In this document: positions 10,893-23,145 of the stretch, piece by piece | How the letters are laid out: every line of letters starts with the position of its first letter | Position numbering within the stretch: the stretch's first letter is position 1 | NCBI GenBank assembly: GCA_009760855.2 | Contig: WPIO01000021.1 | Coordinates: forward strand, 1,606,001-1,670,000 | Reading direction: 5' to 3' | Length of the DNA: 64,000 nucleotides | DNA from: Cristatella mucedo | Taxonomy: Eukaryota; Bryozoa; Phylactolaemata; Cristatellidae | Program-made: the position numbers and the translations under genes | Notes under the pieces: generated by a model | Told to the model about the DNA's origin: nothing | The model's database searches: none | What the model saw: only the letters and a program-made list of their open reading frames with translations

Positions 10893-12032
10893 TAGACTTG
10901 TGATTGCCAAGCACAATCTAGGCTTTCACTTCTATGCGGATGACACTCAGTTGTACCTTTGCTTTGATCCCTCCCAGCCTTCGAGCACCTCAAATTCTCT
11001 CAACTCACTTGCTGCATGCATTGATGACATTCGATCATGGATGGCAGCAAATTTTCTAAAACTAAACGATGATAAAACTAACTTACTAGTTATGGGCAAA
11101 CCTAGTGTTATTCAGAAATTGGAAAGGCTGACTTTCAAAATTGGCTCTGCCAGCATATCTCCAGTTGCATCAGCTCGAAATCTAGGTGTCATATTCCAAA
11201 GCGACCTCTTTTTAGACGACCACATCAGCTCCACAGTCAAATCAGCCTATTTTCAGCTTCATAACATTGCTAAAATTAGGGCTTGTTTAGATAAGGATAC
11301 CACGTCCAAGTTGGTCCATGCATTCGTGACATCTCGTCTCGACTTCTGCAACTCACTGCTTACTGGCCTACCAGCATGTGCGATCAGGCGATTGCAGCTG
11401 GTGCAAAACTCTGCAGCTAGGCTTGTCTGTCGTGAGCGTCGCAGTTGCCACATTACTCCACTTCTCGCCGACCTGCACTGGTTACCAGTCAAGCAACGGA
11501 TTGACTTCAAGGTTTTGTCGCTCACTTTTAGGTCTCTTCATTCTATGGCTCCAGCCTATCTTTCAGATATACTACCCCATCAGGCAAAGCATCGTACCAC
11601 TCGCTTTTCGGAATCCAACAGTCTAGAAATACCTCGTACAAACCTTAAATCCTTTGGAGACCGTGCATTTAGCTCGTATGCTCCCACAGCCTGGAACTCC
11701 CTCCCGACCTGCATCAGAACATCCCCCGACCTGACCACATTTAAAAGAAACTTAAAAACATACCTATTTAGGACAGCATTTAGTGGGTCCTTGTGATTCG
11801 TCCTCGATGTGCTTATGTGTGCTGACACTGTTCATGCTGCCACTAACCACATTTGCATGCTGACCCAGTGCATGTAACCCCTAACCATGTTATTCATTTT
11901 GTTTGTTTTTCAAGCATGATTTTACTTACTATTCTATTGCGTATCACTTTGCAGCAAATGTAAAGCGCCTAGAAAGAGATTAAGTTCTCTGAGGGCGCTT
12001 TATCAAGTGCAATATTGTTATTATTATTATTA
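10893..12032 (+). mobile_element. LINE-A copy, best preserved; intact RT C-terminal half
   Basis: The element sequence begins at about 10893 (AAGCACAATCTAGGC is shared with 41470) and runs to a (TTA)n tail at about 12032. The coding part ends at the TGA after AFSGSL (11796). The 3' UTR ends with a perfect 9 bp stem, TAAAGCGCC (11961-11969) and GGCGCTTTA (11994-12002), around an inner AGAGA/TCTCT stem. The endonuclease and RT fingers are missing through 5' truncation. Because the frame is uninterrupted, this is likely the youngest LINE-A insertion in the window. Confidence 0.9.
10897..11796 (+). pseudogene. Reverse transcriptase C-terminal half (LINE-A), uninterrupted frame
   Basis: About 300 codons without a stop. 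Order: FHFYADDTQLYLCFDPS (RT motif C with both catalytic Asp, 10927 onward), WMAANFLKLNDDKTNLLVMG (motif D/E region), ARNLGVIFQSDL, LDFCNSLLTGLPACAIRRLQ, LLADLHWLPVKQRIDFKVLS, AYLSDILPHQAKHRT, FGDRAFSSYAPTAWNSLP and AFSGSL. This C-terminal layout is typical of CR1/L2-superclade ORF2. An ATG at 10882 opens the frame but lies at or before the element boundary and is fortuitous. RT motifs 0-B and the endonuclease are absent, so no active enzyme is expected. Confidence 0.85.
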
Positions 12033-12290
12033 CTTGTTAATGCTGATTTCTATTTATCGCAGCATCTAGTGGGTCCGTACGATTCGTCCTCTGTCTGCTT
12101 ATGCGTACTAACACTGTCCATGCTGCCACTAACCATATATACATGGTGACCCTGTGCATGCCACCTCTAACAATGTTACGCTTGTTGTCATTGAGTATGT
12201 TACCACTAACCATAAGATTATACTTCCTTTACTGCAATTGTAAAGTGCCTAGAAAAACATTGAGTTCTCTGTGACTCAATTGCGATTTTT
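12033..12290 (+). mobile_element. LINE-A 3'-end fragment, diverged
   Basis: It follows the ATT tail of the preceding element directly and repeats the LINE-A 3' end from CAGCATCTAGTGGGTCC, through ATTCGTCCTC and ATGCTGCCACTAACCA, to GTAAAGTGCCTAGAAAAACATTGAGTTCTCTG. The right arm of the tail hairpin and the ATT tract have decayed. It is a separate, older and severely 5'-truncated copy. Confidence 0.75.
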
Positions 12291-12796
12291 TATTTCGAAA
12301 AAGAACCGCTTTCCACATAGAGTGAAATCTGCACGCGATCAGGCTCACACGTAGATGTGACATTAAGGGTTGATAGTGTGCAACTGTGGAAGAAATTCCG
12401 ATTAAGGGTGTGGCTTTTTACATCCGATGGAGCTTGAACGTGAGTGAGGAGGCAGAAAGACAGCTAAAGTTGTTAGGAACGGTGCAAAGGTCGCTTAGTA
12501 ATTGCTGCTGAGCCTGCAAAGCTATGCACTTATGTGCACGGTCTTTAGTTTTCAAATATAGTATCTCTTACCCTTCATTTTTCTTGGGTACATGCTAGTA
12601 ATAATATTAATTAACTGTTTACTTGCTACCCTAAGTCTAAATCTCATTTAGGAGTTCCTGGAAAGGTAGTGTATCTTAGCACACAATTTGCACTGAACGA
12701 ATAATTGCGAAAGCTAGGCAAATACTTTGATGCACGGAGGAGTTTTTAGTTCTTCTTTTTATGTCACCTGGTACTGGGTATCGTAATTTGAGTTAA

Positions 12797-13165
12797 TAAT
12801 AATAATAATAATACAATTGATAAAGCGCCCTCAGATAACTCAATCTCTTTCTAGGTGCTTTACATTTGCTGCAAAGGAAACACGATCGAAGGGTGAGTGG
12901 TATCATGCTTGATAAACAAAATGAATAACATGGTTCGGGGTGACATGCACAGGGTCAGCATGCACGTGTGGTTAGTAGCAGCATGCACAGTGTCAGCACG
13001 CATAAGCATGGCCACATAAGGGACGAATCGCAAGGACCCAGTAAATGCTGTCACAAATAGGGTCAGTTGTTGGGAGTGAGTTACTTGCTGTGGAAGCGCA
13101 CGAAGTGAAAGCAAGGTCTCCAAAGGATTTCAAGCTCGCGAGAGGCACATCCAAGTGACCGCAGT
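12797..13165 (-). mobile_element. LINE-A 3'-end fragment
   Basis: A minus-strand copy of the LINE-A 3' UTR and the last codons. The (TAA)n tract at 12797-12812 is the tail, followed by the hairpin (GATAAAGCGCCCTCAG...CTAGGTGCTTTAC) and the UTR block with repeated GTCAGCA/ATGCA phrases. It fades out around 13165. Most of the ORF is missing. Confidence 0.8.
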
Positions 13166-13264
13166 CAAAGGAAAGGATCTTACGACGAAAATAACGTAAG
13201 CGGAGTATTTTAGATAGCTAAGCCGAAGCAAGAGAATGAAAGGAAATCGCCGTGAGAGAGAAAA

Positions 13265-13486
13265 CCTTGAATTCGACGAGCTTCTCGTCGGTGCTGTCCT
13301 CGTTCTTGTTCAGACCGAAAGAGAGGTAACGCAATATAGCGATTGCCCAGTTCAAGACCGGAAGAAAGAACACAATAAGCCGAGCTGCTGACATATGTTA
13401 GCGCTTCTTCGCGAACTCACATTCTCAGTGGTCGTCTCTAATTCCCTACCGACGTTTGCCACGCTTCCTTGCTTGCGGTTGGTAGT
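13265..13486 (-). CDS. Possible host exon with a hydrophobic segment (weak)
   Basis: The minus-strand frame is open from just after a TAA near 13489 down to at least 13265 and contains LGLIVFFLPVLNWAIAIL followed by RYLSFGLNKNEDSTDEKLV and EFK. That reads like one membrane helix plus a charged tail. A donor-like CAAG/GTTTTC sits at 13265/13264; acceptor-like CAGCAG/CTCGGG with an upstream CTAAC lies near 13385. There is no in-frame ATG; an ATG at 13394 is one base out of frame. The family is not recognised, and the composition could be chance. Confidence 0.25.
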
Positions 13487-13489
13487 TTA

Positions 13490-14889
13490 CGTGCTCTGGC
13501 AGTTTACGTGTCGCCTCTTACTGGCTGATTAAGCGCACCCATAGAGAAATGATGTTTTCTCATCGAAACGTGCTGCAATGCATTTTTTACGCTTTTTCAA
13601 GTATTAGGGGGTTGCCCTGTGCTTCGTTTGATGATGGTCGCTAATGTGTGCGAACTGTTTACGCGAAATTTTGTAGCTAGTGGTTACTGAAGCGTCTGAG
13701 TTCGCGGTTGTTCTCGTTGCCGATGAGCGCTCGCTGAATTGCTGCAGGCAGAAAGTAGCTGCACCTAGTTGAGGAAGCGAATTTTTTGCTTAATTTGTTA
13801 GCTAAGGAATTCCATGGAATTGCAGCAATTTTTTCAAAGGAATCAGTACAACATAAAAACTTCTCGGAGGCGGATGGAGATTCGGAGAGCATAAGGGCGG
13901 AGGATACTGAAAAGCTGGCCATGCCCGTCATGTTCTAACAGTTGTGTTTAAGCGGTTTCTGAATTAAAGCCGCTGGGATCGAAAATTTCATAAGCTGCTA
14001 TCATTCGTCAATTAACTACCTGCCATCATTCTGCATAGATGTTAACCTATTCACACGGGGAATGTAGAGCTCAGGGTTCACAACCAGAGACGTTTTATTT
14101 GTCTAAGGGTGTTCTCGGTTTCTGTCGCACTCTGTTATCGCGGCCCAAATTGGTGTGCACTACCAGTAACGATGACCGCACTCTTTTACTCCAGCGGCCA
14201 AAGGAGCGAGGAAAGGGTATTTTATTTGCCAACGGTAAAGGTTTGAATGCGAACCGAAGATTTTGAACACTGTGTCTATTCGCAATTTCCGACGGTCAAT
14301 CTGGCTGCGGGTTGGAGCGCTCAAAGCTGCAATCACAGACCGAGTGACTACATCTGGAGCAACCTCTCCCGCTTATCAAGGACGTGCAGTTTCATCCTTA
14401 AAATTGAAGCCAACCAGCTTCAACTACCTACGAGCTGGCACTTTCTATTCGGCTAGATAGTCTTCACTAGAAACTTAGATCCGTGAAAGTAATAGCGTCA
14501 ACTGTAAGCTTCGATTAGAACGTTCAGCGTTTAAAGTTTGACTATGACCGAAATTAGTCCTTCAGCTGTCAGCTGGAGTGTGCAGTACCTCACATTGACG
14601 GCAGTCTACACTGTGCCAGCCAAAGGTGGCCGCTCTCCGTCAAATCTCGGCAAGCCGCCCCCGTCCGCTCCTTCTGCTCCCACTCTTCGTACTTCCTCCA
14701 GCAGTCTTTGCAGTGAGACCTCTGCAGCCAGTGTTAGCCAGGGTCGGTCGTTCATTTGCTAGCATCCTGCTTTGTCCTCCTGGCCGGAGTCCTTTATCCA
14801 GCATTGGAATTTCATCGCAGGTTTGCATTTCGTAGTCACATACAATGCTTGCCGGAGACCGCAGCGATAACAAATGGAGCCGGAGTAAG
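13490..14889. other. No recognisable gene
   Basis: Several ORFs of 60-85 codons on both strands (for example 13677-13931 minus and 14039-14266 plus) lack recognisable motifs. AGTTTACGTG occurs twice at about 13485-13510. Base composition is more balanced than in the AT-rich parts of the window, but nothing is supported. Confidence 0.4.
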
Positions 14890-15225
<336 letters not shown>

Positions 15226-16477
15226 ATAGAGAACTTGGGTGACAATGAGTGAGACCTGTACTTGAATGCAGCTGCTGACGAGATCTGGGCAAAGACATGC
15301 AGCTCGACAAGCGACGACTAATCTAGCAGAGAAAAGCTGGGTACATGTGCTACCAGCCTTATGCTGCTGCTGCCCCACCAGCCCCTCGAGATGCACGGGT
15401 CGCACCCCATCCGCAATGCCCAAGTGGCGTTAAGGCTGAAGAGCACGCTGCTGTGCAAGGTGATGCAGCGGGTCTCCGCGGTCATTTCACTTTCGTTTTC
15501 GCTGCCTTAGAGTCGTGGTCGCAGCAGGTTACTAAGGCGACCCAAGCCCGTAGCCTCCTGCGACCTGGCTGAATTCGGGTGCACCGCGATTTGTCATGCT
15601 AATGGCACACGGGAGATCAGCGCCTCGCTCAATGCAGAGTAGCGGTTGTCAGTATAAGAAAGCTAGGGGTACAAGGTGCAGCTTGTAGAGGCCAATAAAT
15701 TGTGATTAGGCTTCTGGGCGTTCCGCTGTATTTGCACCTGCGGATTGCTGCACCGCTGTCCAGCCAATCCCTCGCCTACTGCGGTCGACGGCTAGTATAG
15801 TCAGCAGGTTTACGCTGTCGGATCTTGCAGTCTTTAATGCTTTCGTCAAAAAACTGCATGACGAATGTGTCTGCTTGAACATTGTAGCTGCTCCGATTGG
15901 CCCTAAAGCGGTATTAAGTGTCGATGGCTGTGACAAGGCAGAGGCTTGCGACTCACCATCGTCGGTACTGTTTCCCTTTTACCGCCTGGAGAGCACTGAG
16001 AAAGCCGTTGTTGCAGGGAAGACAGACTAGAACGAGCTGTACTTATCGATTTAATTCCAGCATTGTTTCGTCTACGTCCGTGCTCCATCGCTGTGCTTGC
16101 ACACTGAAGAGTTTTGGAAGTCGTATTCTGCTCAGCGCTGCAAAGAAGAGCCACGACTTCTCACCACTGTCGTCAGACAAGCAAACGTCAGGCAAAGCGA
16201 TCTGCTGTTGCCGGAACTGTGCTATGCAAGAGCTTGCGTATTCATAACTAGCTGCAGAGGTCAGGATTTTGACAGCCAATGAAAGTATTTGCCGACTACG
16301 CAATAGCCGTTGTTGTCGCTACACTTCAGAAACACTCGGCTTGAGCAACAACCGGTTCCGCAAGTACAAAAACATGTAGCGGGCGATACGTGCGATACAT
16401 TGAAGAGCACCGGATGAGCATGCAGGCATGGCCTACGTGAAGCTGAACGGTGAAATAATGTATGCGTTCGATAATTT
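15226..16477. other. No recognisable gene
   Basis: Several overlapping ORFs under 110 codons occur on both strands around 15.7-16.3 kb, none with a recognisable domain or convincing splice context. No repeat family recognised. Confidence 0.4.
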
Positions 16478-16560
16478 ATGGGCGGTGTGCTCCCTCTTAA
16501 CGACCGAGGTCGTGGAGTCGAATCCTGCAGTGTACGATCCTGCAGTGGCTGCCGAAAAAT
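16478..16560 (+). mobile_element. SINE-I head fragment
   Basis: The segment TTAACGACCGAGGTCGTGG followed by AGTCGAATCCTGCAGTG carries the SINE-I B-box region and the start of its body. Just after the B box the typical TGCAGTGGxCGATCCT order is partly duplicated or scrambled. The LINE-like tail is absent. Confidence 0.55.
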
Positions 16561-17431
16561 TAAAAGTGCAGGCAGCAGTATCAGAAAGCAGCAAACGAAG
16601 GAAACGACCGCGGCCAAAGCCGTGCGCTCGAGCCTGCGTTTGTGTGTATGTTGTAGGTGCCTGTGTGCACGTGCCAATGCGCATAAGCCGGCACTGCTGC
16701 CGAAGCAACATCGCATCTTGACGGGCATGTCGCCGGAGAGGAGGCAGTGGTCTTAAGAGAAAGCCGTGAAGACCAAGAAGATGACAAACGAGTCAGTAAG
16801 ATGCAGAAACACAGAACTTTACTGCGGAGGAGGAGCACCGACATTTTCGAGGTGATCATCAGGTGGAAGGCAATATTAAAACAAATGCCTAACGATTGAG
16901 CAGCTTACTCTTTTTTACTCGTTTCTTCAGTAGCATTACACCGATTTAGCTATTTTCGATGAATAACCGCTTGAGAGAGCTACTACGCTCCGTGAGTGGT
17001 GGAAACATTCGTTTATGCAGCACTTCGTGTTTACTATTTGGAAGTTGGCTGACAATCGCCTAGGTAAAGAGTACTAACCGGCCGAAAGGAGTAAAATGAG
17101 TTCGGTTAAGGGCCAAACATTAAGTGATAATTCCAAGCCAACGCTTTTTCAGTCGCTCTTTTTCAAGTAGTGGGGGCTCGCATTTCGGCCAACTTTCTTA
17201 CTGAAATTTAGTTTAAAACTGAACTTCTCATAGGAAGCACAATGGCACACCACTGAAGTCTGTGCCTTGGCCCTTTCGATCGAAGGAGCTTGAATAAGTC
17301 GATTGCAGAATGCTCCTAATGTCAGACTTCGGTAATGGGCCCCCTTCTTTTCACTATCTGTACTCTCCTTGTGGCCGATTCCCTAACAAACGCAATCTCG
17401 GCTTCAATTTCTAATAAATAAATAATTAAAT
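16561..17431. other. No recognisable feature
   Basis: Overlapping short ORFs without family signatures up to 16.86 kb, then AT-rich sequence. Nothing further is supported. Confidence 0.4.
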
Positions 17432-17600
17432 CCTAGCTGATTAAACAGCCTTTTTTTGTATAGCGACAGAAGAGCCTTTACGGTTGTCACCACCGCTTGC
17501 AGTGGCGATAAAGGATCGCCCAACACAGGAATCGAACCCACGACCTCGGGACCAAGGTCGTGAAAGCAACCGCCTTACCCAAGTGTGCCATCACGGCTCA
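17432..17600 (-). mobile_element. SINE-I copy, nearly full length
   Basis: On the minus strand it starts TGAGCCGTGATGGCAC (A-box region), has the spacer CACGACCTTGGTCCCGAGG, the B box GGTTCGATTCC, a central hairpin region (GGCGATCCTTTATCGCC-like), AAGGCTCTTCTGTCGCTATACAAA and the end GCTGTTTAATCAGCTAG. It is about 165 bp long. It abuts the plus-strand LINE-A copy starting at 17601. Confidence 0.75.
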
Positions 17601-18664
17601 ACAATTTCTACGGCGATAGTACCGAGCTGTGCCTATCCTTCTTATCTTGTATAATTTCCTCCTCATCTGACGAAGTTAGGACTAGCCTAATAATTATGGG
17701 CAAAGACAGTGCCATCCGAAAATTGAAAGACCAAACCGTCTAGATTAGTTCGGCTAGCGTCAATCCCGTGACTTCGGCTCATTTTCTATGGGCAACATCC
17801 CAAAAAGAATGGTCGTCGGATGAGCGCATTTCCTACGCAGTCAAGTTGACTTACTTTCGGCATTTTACTTACTAAGGATCATTGCCAAAATCAGGTCCTG
17901 CTTAGACAAGAGTGGTAGCGTTAGCCAAAACAATTCACGCGTTTGTGACTTCGGTGGTTGATCGCTGCAATTCCCTTTATTCAGGACTCCAGGCCAGTGC
18001 CGTTAATGGTCTGCAACTGGTGCAAAACTCAACAGCCCTCAGGCCTGCCGTCAGTGGCGCTACTGACACATCATACTGCTGGCTGAGCTTCACTCGATCC
18101 TTAAAAAGCATATTATTGATTTAAAGACTCTTTAGTTGGCTTACAGTTCGCTTAAATTGCTTGCAACAGCCTACCTATTCAATCCAGTTGCTCCTCCAGT
18201 ATTTCCTTGCAACACCCGCTCCTAAGCATCTAGTCGTCTCACCGTCCTTCAAGTTAAATTGAAATAATTTTGGTGATCGAGCCTTCAGTTGGTATGCATC
18301 GAGAGTCTGGAACTTGCTTTCAGCTACGGTCACTTCCTGCAATGCCCTTATTTAAGAACATGTTAAAAACGAATTTGCTTGGGTAGGTATCTCCTCGAGC
18401 CAGAAAACTAGTCAAGTTTGTTCCCGAGAGCTTTGCGTGCTTACCGGTGCATGATTCATTGCATAACTGCATTGCATACTGCCTGCTAATAGACTAATTC
18501 TCCCACGCCGCAATTAAAACGATCAGTCAAAATTACTATCATTATTATTAGACATTGCACGTAATTAACCACTTTTCATCGCTTTTCTTACAGCAATTTG
18601 CAAAGCGGCTGAGCTCTGTACTCTTAAGGCCCTATACCAAAGACCTACTATTATTATTATTATT
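17601..18664 (+). mobile_element. LINE-A-related copy, old
   Basis: It begins exactly at the RT box, now FYGDSTELCLS, where family members read FYADDTQLYLC. It continues with a decayed LIIMGKDSAIRKLKD-like stretch, AFVTSVVDRCNSLYSGLQ (ORF 17912-18124), LVQNSTAL, and a C-terminal part around 18280-18330 (GDRAFSWYASRVWNL-like with breaks). Two ATT runs, near 18533-18550 and 18645-18664, suggest a second tail fragment at the end. Multiple frameshifts and stops. Confidence 0.7.
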
Positions 18665-19571
18665 CCTTGTGCTACATAACCCCATTTAGCTGCAATTTGA
18701 CTAAATTGACCATTCAACATAAGATCCGTTTTTGTTCGGGGTTTTGAAGTACTTAAGACATACAGCTAGCTTGCCTGTGTATCCCTGCTTAGAGTTGCCC
18801 TTGACTTGCCCTAACTCGTTAGAACATTCGACCTTGAATATAGTAGTCAGCAATCCGAAAGTATTAACTGGATCTCATCAAATTACTCGAGTTAAGTAGC
18901 TCAAGAATGGATAAAATGTCACATGTCTTTTTGTAAGTTTATTCAGTCGTGCAGTTTCGCCGCCCCACAGCCTTCACATCTTGAACTGCTGACACTTCAT
19001 AAACGAGGACCGAAGCTCAAACTTTCTCTACCAACTGCAGCGATGGCATTATAATGGCGATACCCGAGCGTAAAAACAAAGTTCGGCAAGAATATTTGAA
19101 ATTCATCGCATGTCTCGGCCACTTAGCTAGGCGTGTTAGAGTGGCACCATAAGTTTTAGCTGCTGCACGTATTCAGATGAAAATATTAAAACGATTCAAA
19201 CCACCTGAGATTCAGAGTCTGCTTGAGGGTGTGCACAATGGTGGGAGACGGTCAGAATTGGTCGACAGCTCAATTGATGCAAAGCGTTTTATATTTGTGG
19301 GAGATATCGTTAAATGCCACTAGAAAAAGACATTTAAATTTCCTCATGCTGAAGAAAATGTTAGCAACTCAAAGAGTACTTTAATCAACTTGGTGTAACA
19401 TGAAAAGCAAAGTTAACAATAATTTACGTTCTCTATGTACGACCAAAAGGGAGGTGTGTGACACATGTATATTATATATATTTGTTAAACTGCAGGGCAT
19501 TCTGTGCTCGGACGTGGAGTTTCCAGTAGAGAAGCACAAGTCTAATCTACGAATATGAAGATATCAATACT
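18665..19571. other. No recognisable feature
   Basis: No ORF, RNA or repeat is supported in this AT-moderate stretch. Confidence 0.45.
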
Positions 19572-19705
19572 TCAGCAGTTAAGGTGCTCGCCCCGACCAA
19601 GGTCTGGCTGAGGTCGTGGGCTCGAGCCCCGGGGCATATGTGAAGTGCCTGAATAGAGATCAAGTTCTCTTGCTGTGTTATACAAATGAATTACATTTGT
19701 GTATA
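19572..19705 (+). mobile_element. SINE-II copy
   Basis: Plus strand: CAGCAGTTAAGGTGCTCGCC (A-box side), CCGACCAAGGTCTGG, the B box GGGCTCGAGCCCC, then GAAGTGCCTGAATAGAGATC followed by AAGTTCTCTTG and TATACAAATGAATT. The tail keeps the inner AGAGA/TTCTCT pairing of the LINE-A tail. The first bases of the tRNA-like head are missing. Confidence 0.75.
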
Positions 19706-22700
19706 AATGAATACTGAATCAGCATTAATGCCTTTTAATAGCTAAGGTGGAGCGCTTGACAAAAGAAACTTTAATGCAACGTCAACGCTTAAGCCAAATT
19801 TCAGGATGGATTCGGACAGGAAAGACAGGACAGTTGCAAAAAGTTCAATGAAATATCGTCAAAGATTCATCGAAATCTATTACCTACTGCCGACGTAAGT
19901 CTTAGAGTTGTATGATTCTAGCCAAGTTCAGGGGTAGGAGCAAGGTAATATAGACTGTCTCACTGCTTAATACCGTTGTGTCATTGACTCCATGAAAGTT
20001 CGCAGGCTTTGATTCAATGAGCCTACTTAGGGCAAATACGTTTAGAAATTCTGTTATATGCTCGTATTTGACATTCGACCCATCATCGCTCTTGGAAATA
20101 CTGATGTCATTGCCCTTGAGCCAGGTCAGCGAGATGAGATTTTTAGGATGTAAATACCGTAAGCAATTGTCAATAGGCACGTGCTTCCTAACCCCCAAAT
20201 TCTGTCTCTCCGAAACTTCTGTGTGAAGCCTGAACTCAGTATGCATGCCTCCTGGATATATTCCAGCACTGCTGACACGTGATGCTCCGTGAGTGTGAAA
20301 CATAATGAACGTAAATGCTACAAATTTCACCATCAGCTTCACACGTCGCTTGAGTTCTTTTGCTCACTGTTTCAGGAGTACTGCCCGATATGGAGAGAAT
20401 GATTGACTTGTCATTCAAAATAAGTGGCTCGGAATAATTACACTTAGATTTGTTCCCAAGACGGAACAGAACCCAAGAGAATGCTGAGAAGAGTTAGCCA
20501 ACGATGCAGATGAGACTTTTCAACGACGTCGAAAGCATTCTAAAAATAAAAAATCACAGCAAACATGTTTCTTCAGAGCAGCACATTCTACCTGCGGTGA
20601 ACTTGAGTCACAGCAGGCATCGCGATTGCCAGGTTGAGCCTCCTCCTGCGTCAGAGGAATTGTTAATTGCTCCGACTGGCAGACTCATTAGCAAAGCTGC
20701 TGTTGGACTACTGAAGGTATTCAAACACTGCCATACAACAAGACACGGCGTACGACGGGGACAGCACCTTGGGGCTGCTCCCACCATTACAACTTTTTTG
20801 CATTTTCGCGGTATCGATCAACAAGCGAACATTGAATGAAGATAAAATACTGGATATAAGCGCTGACCACAAGATCGGCTGAGCAGAGTACGTACTACGT
20901 AGCTGCGAAACTCAAAGAGCAGTAAATCCGCTCAGAATCTAGCGCCTTGCTCTGCAGATTCAACCTTCATATCTCCTAGAATTTACCACAATGGGTATCA
21001 ATGGTGTGGCCTTCTTTGAATGACATTCTCCAGCCCACCATGATTATGCTCTTAACCAGCGTCTCAACCAACGTAGTTTGTCTAACACAGTTCTTCTTTG
21101 CCTCGCGATTGCCTGGGAAGCCCCACAAAACTGCAAAGAAAAGCATTTCAAAGCTGATTTCTGCTGTCAAGTGAGCTCCCTGGGAGAATTCGCGGCCCTA
21201 AATGACCTTTATCTGCGGTTCGACAAAAATTCCCGCTTTGGCCTTTGACTCAGGCAGCTTAGGCCAGAAGCTTCGAAGGGGCTGGAAGGTTGCCAAGTGC
21301 TTGTACACATTGCCTCCGAAAAATGCCCAATGTCACATGCAGTGGTGGCATCAGCATCTTCCAAGTAGTCTGACAGTGGCTATTACTTGACAATCTTTCG
21401 CACCACGGAAAACTCGGTCCGGTATGACCAGTCCTGCCAAAGGGTGGTGTGCACTGCGTTCCGTGCTGTTTCAAATGCAAAACTAGCAAGGATGTACACG
21501 TGCCGCAGGTAAAGCAGCCTCGTACGCCGATAAGGAATACCGCCACCATTGAAGTCTCCAATGACCTTCCAGCCGGACTCGTCATTTCTTAATAAAATGT
21601 AACGTAAGATGTTGATACAATTTTGATCCATTTATAATGTGCCCGTGTTTCCACCATGGAGAATCACGGCTTTGAGGATCCTGGATGTGCTGTCAGTGAA
21701 GTGAAGAGGCGTCACTCGTTCTGCTTACAAGCGATTCCTATTGCCTCGAACAAACTAATTCACGTTGTGGTAGAGGTAGATCCGATCCTGACGGGTAAGA
21801 AAGCCGAAGAAAGTCTAGTGAATCTTCTTCTTATCTTCGATTTACAGCTTCATTTCAGTCCAAATGCTTCAGCTTAGATGTCAGGATGTCTGCATTGGAC
21901 TTGGCGAGATGGAGATCTATGCTCAATGCATTGTGGTCTTTTGGTTGGGTCAGTTTGAATTTCTATCCTCAGCTCCACAGCTGAAACTGTCGTCAAGAAC
22001 TAAAAAGTCTTCCTAGACTTGCTGATATTTTCGGAAGACAGCTGGTCTCACTTCTGAGAAGTGGGTACGGGGCTATCAGGAGCAGATGATCGGGAGCCAA
22101 TAGGCTATGGCCAGCGTGGCATCGGGCAAAGGATGAAAGAAGGTCTGGATGTGTGATAGCTGTACATTCTTTTTCAAGTCCGACGCTTGGTAGGTTTCGC
22201 CCATTCAGAAGTAGCTGCTGCGCTAATGGTCGGCAGACTTAATGTTCACGTGTTTGTGCTATGATTGATGCTACTGGAAATTGCTTGTTGAGAAGTTATT
22301 TATAAATGTGAGACATTAATGCATAGAACAACTGATAAATACCATTCCTTAACGACTTTGTCTCGCAATCAACGATAAAGATAACCATATCCAATACTGA
22401 ACCATTTTATATTTGTGTTTCTGATACAATTTTAATTGATTTTGATTACAGTATAATTTTCAAATGTGATTTAGCGCAAAAAATGCATTTTATAAAATGA
22501 ACTTTTTTAATAGAACTTTAGCCATAGCATTGGAAATGCCAGAGAAAATAAGAAAATTTCAAAATTATCAGTGTAGTGCTCACAAAATAAAAGTTGGAGT
22601 GAATAATGATCAATTTTTAATTTTAAGTTAAACGTAATTTTTAAATGGCATTGATTACGCTGGAACCAAGATAAACTAAAAATTTTTTTCAAGCCTCATG

Positions 22701-23145
22701 AGTTATTCATCAAGCAGCTGCGTATGCTAGTATGCACACAAATGAAGAACTGCCAGCTGAATGTGTAGGTCTGTAGGTAATGTCTGTGAGTGACTGGGGT
22801 TACTTGAGCGCATACGATAGCACGTCACCATCTGAGAAATCCATCAACTACCCCACGCCTGAAATCGGCTAATATGGGTAATGGCCAAACTTTAAGTTGT
22901 GCAATTGAGCAGTCAGTATCATTGACTTGTACCCCAAAGGGGACCATAGTGCTAGAAAGAAATGAAATTATACGTTGTCAGCCATTGGAGCTCTACTCAA
23001 AATCTCCAAAAACCAGAGTCGAGAATCTTATTGACTTTACCATTTCAACAGAGGAACTACTGGTGGCCTTCTTAATAGATGCCACTTTCATTAAACACCG
23101 AGGTTAGACTTTCTGCTTTTTAACCAAATCCATAATTTATTGTAT
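19706..23145. other. Unrecognised region with small ORFs
   Basis: The longest frames are minus-strand: 19902-20342 (146 codons, starting MKLMVKFVAFTFIMF, signal-like, then LRYLHPKNLISLTWLKGNDI), 21259-21585 and 21383-21631 (KVIGDFNGGGIPYRRTRLLY). None gives a recognised domain. The last two overlap in different frames, so at least one is not coding. They could be exons or relics of a DNA transposon. From about 22.3 to 22.7 kb the sequence is very AT-rich. Confidence 0.35.

Noticed and set aside
10882-11796. Intact host gene of 304 codons
   Set aside because: It is the C-terminal half of a LINE reverse transcriptase; the ATG lies outside the element and the N-terminal domains are missing.
19902-20342. 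Penelope-like RT fragment, suggested by ISKSDDGSN
   Set aside because: The resemblance is limited to about eight residues and the surrounding sequence does not follow the family.
21259-21631. DNA transposase, suggested by KVIGDFNGGGIPYRR
   Set aside because: No catalytic motif or terminal repeats could be found, and two overlapping frames compete.
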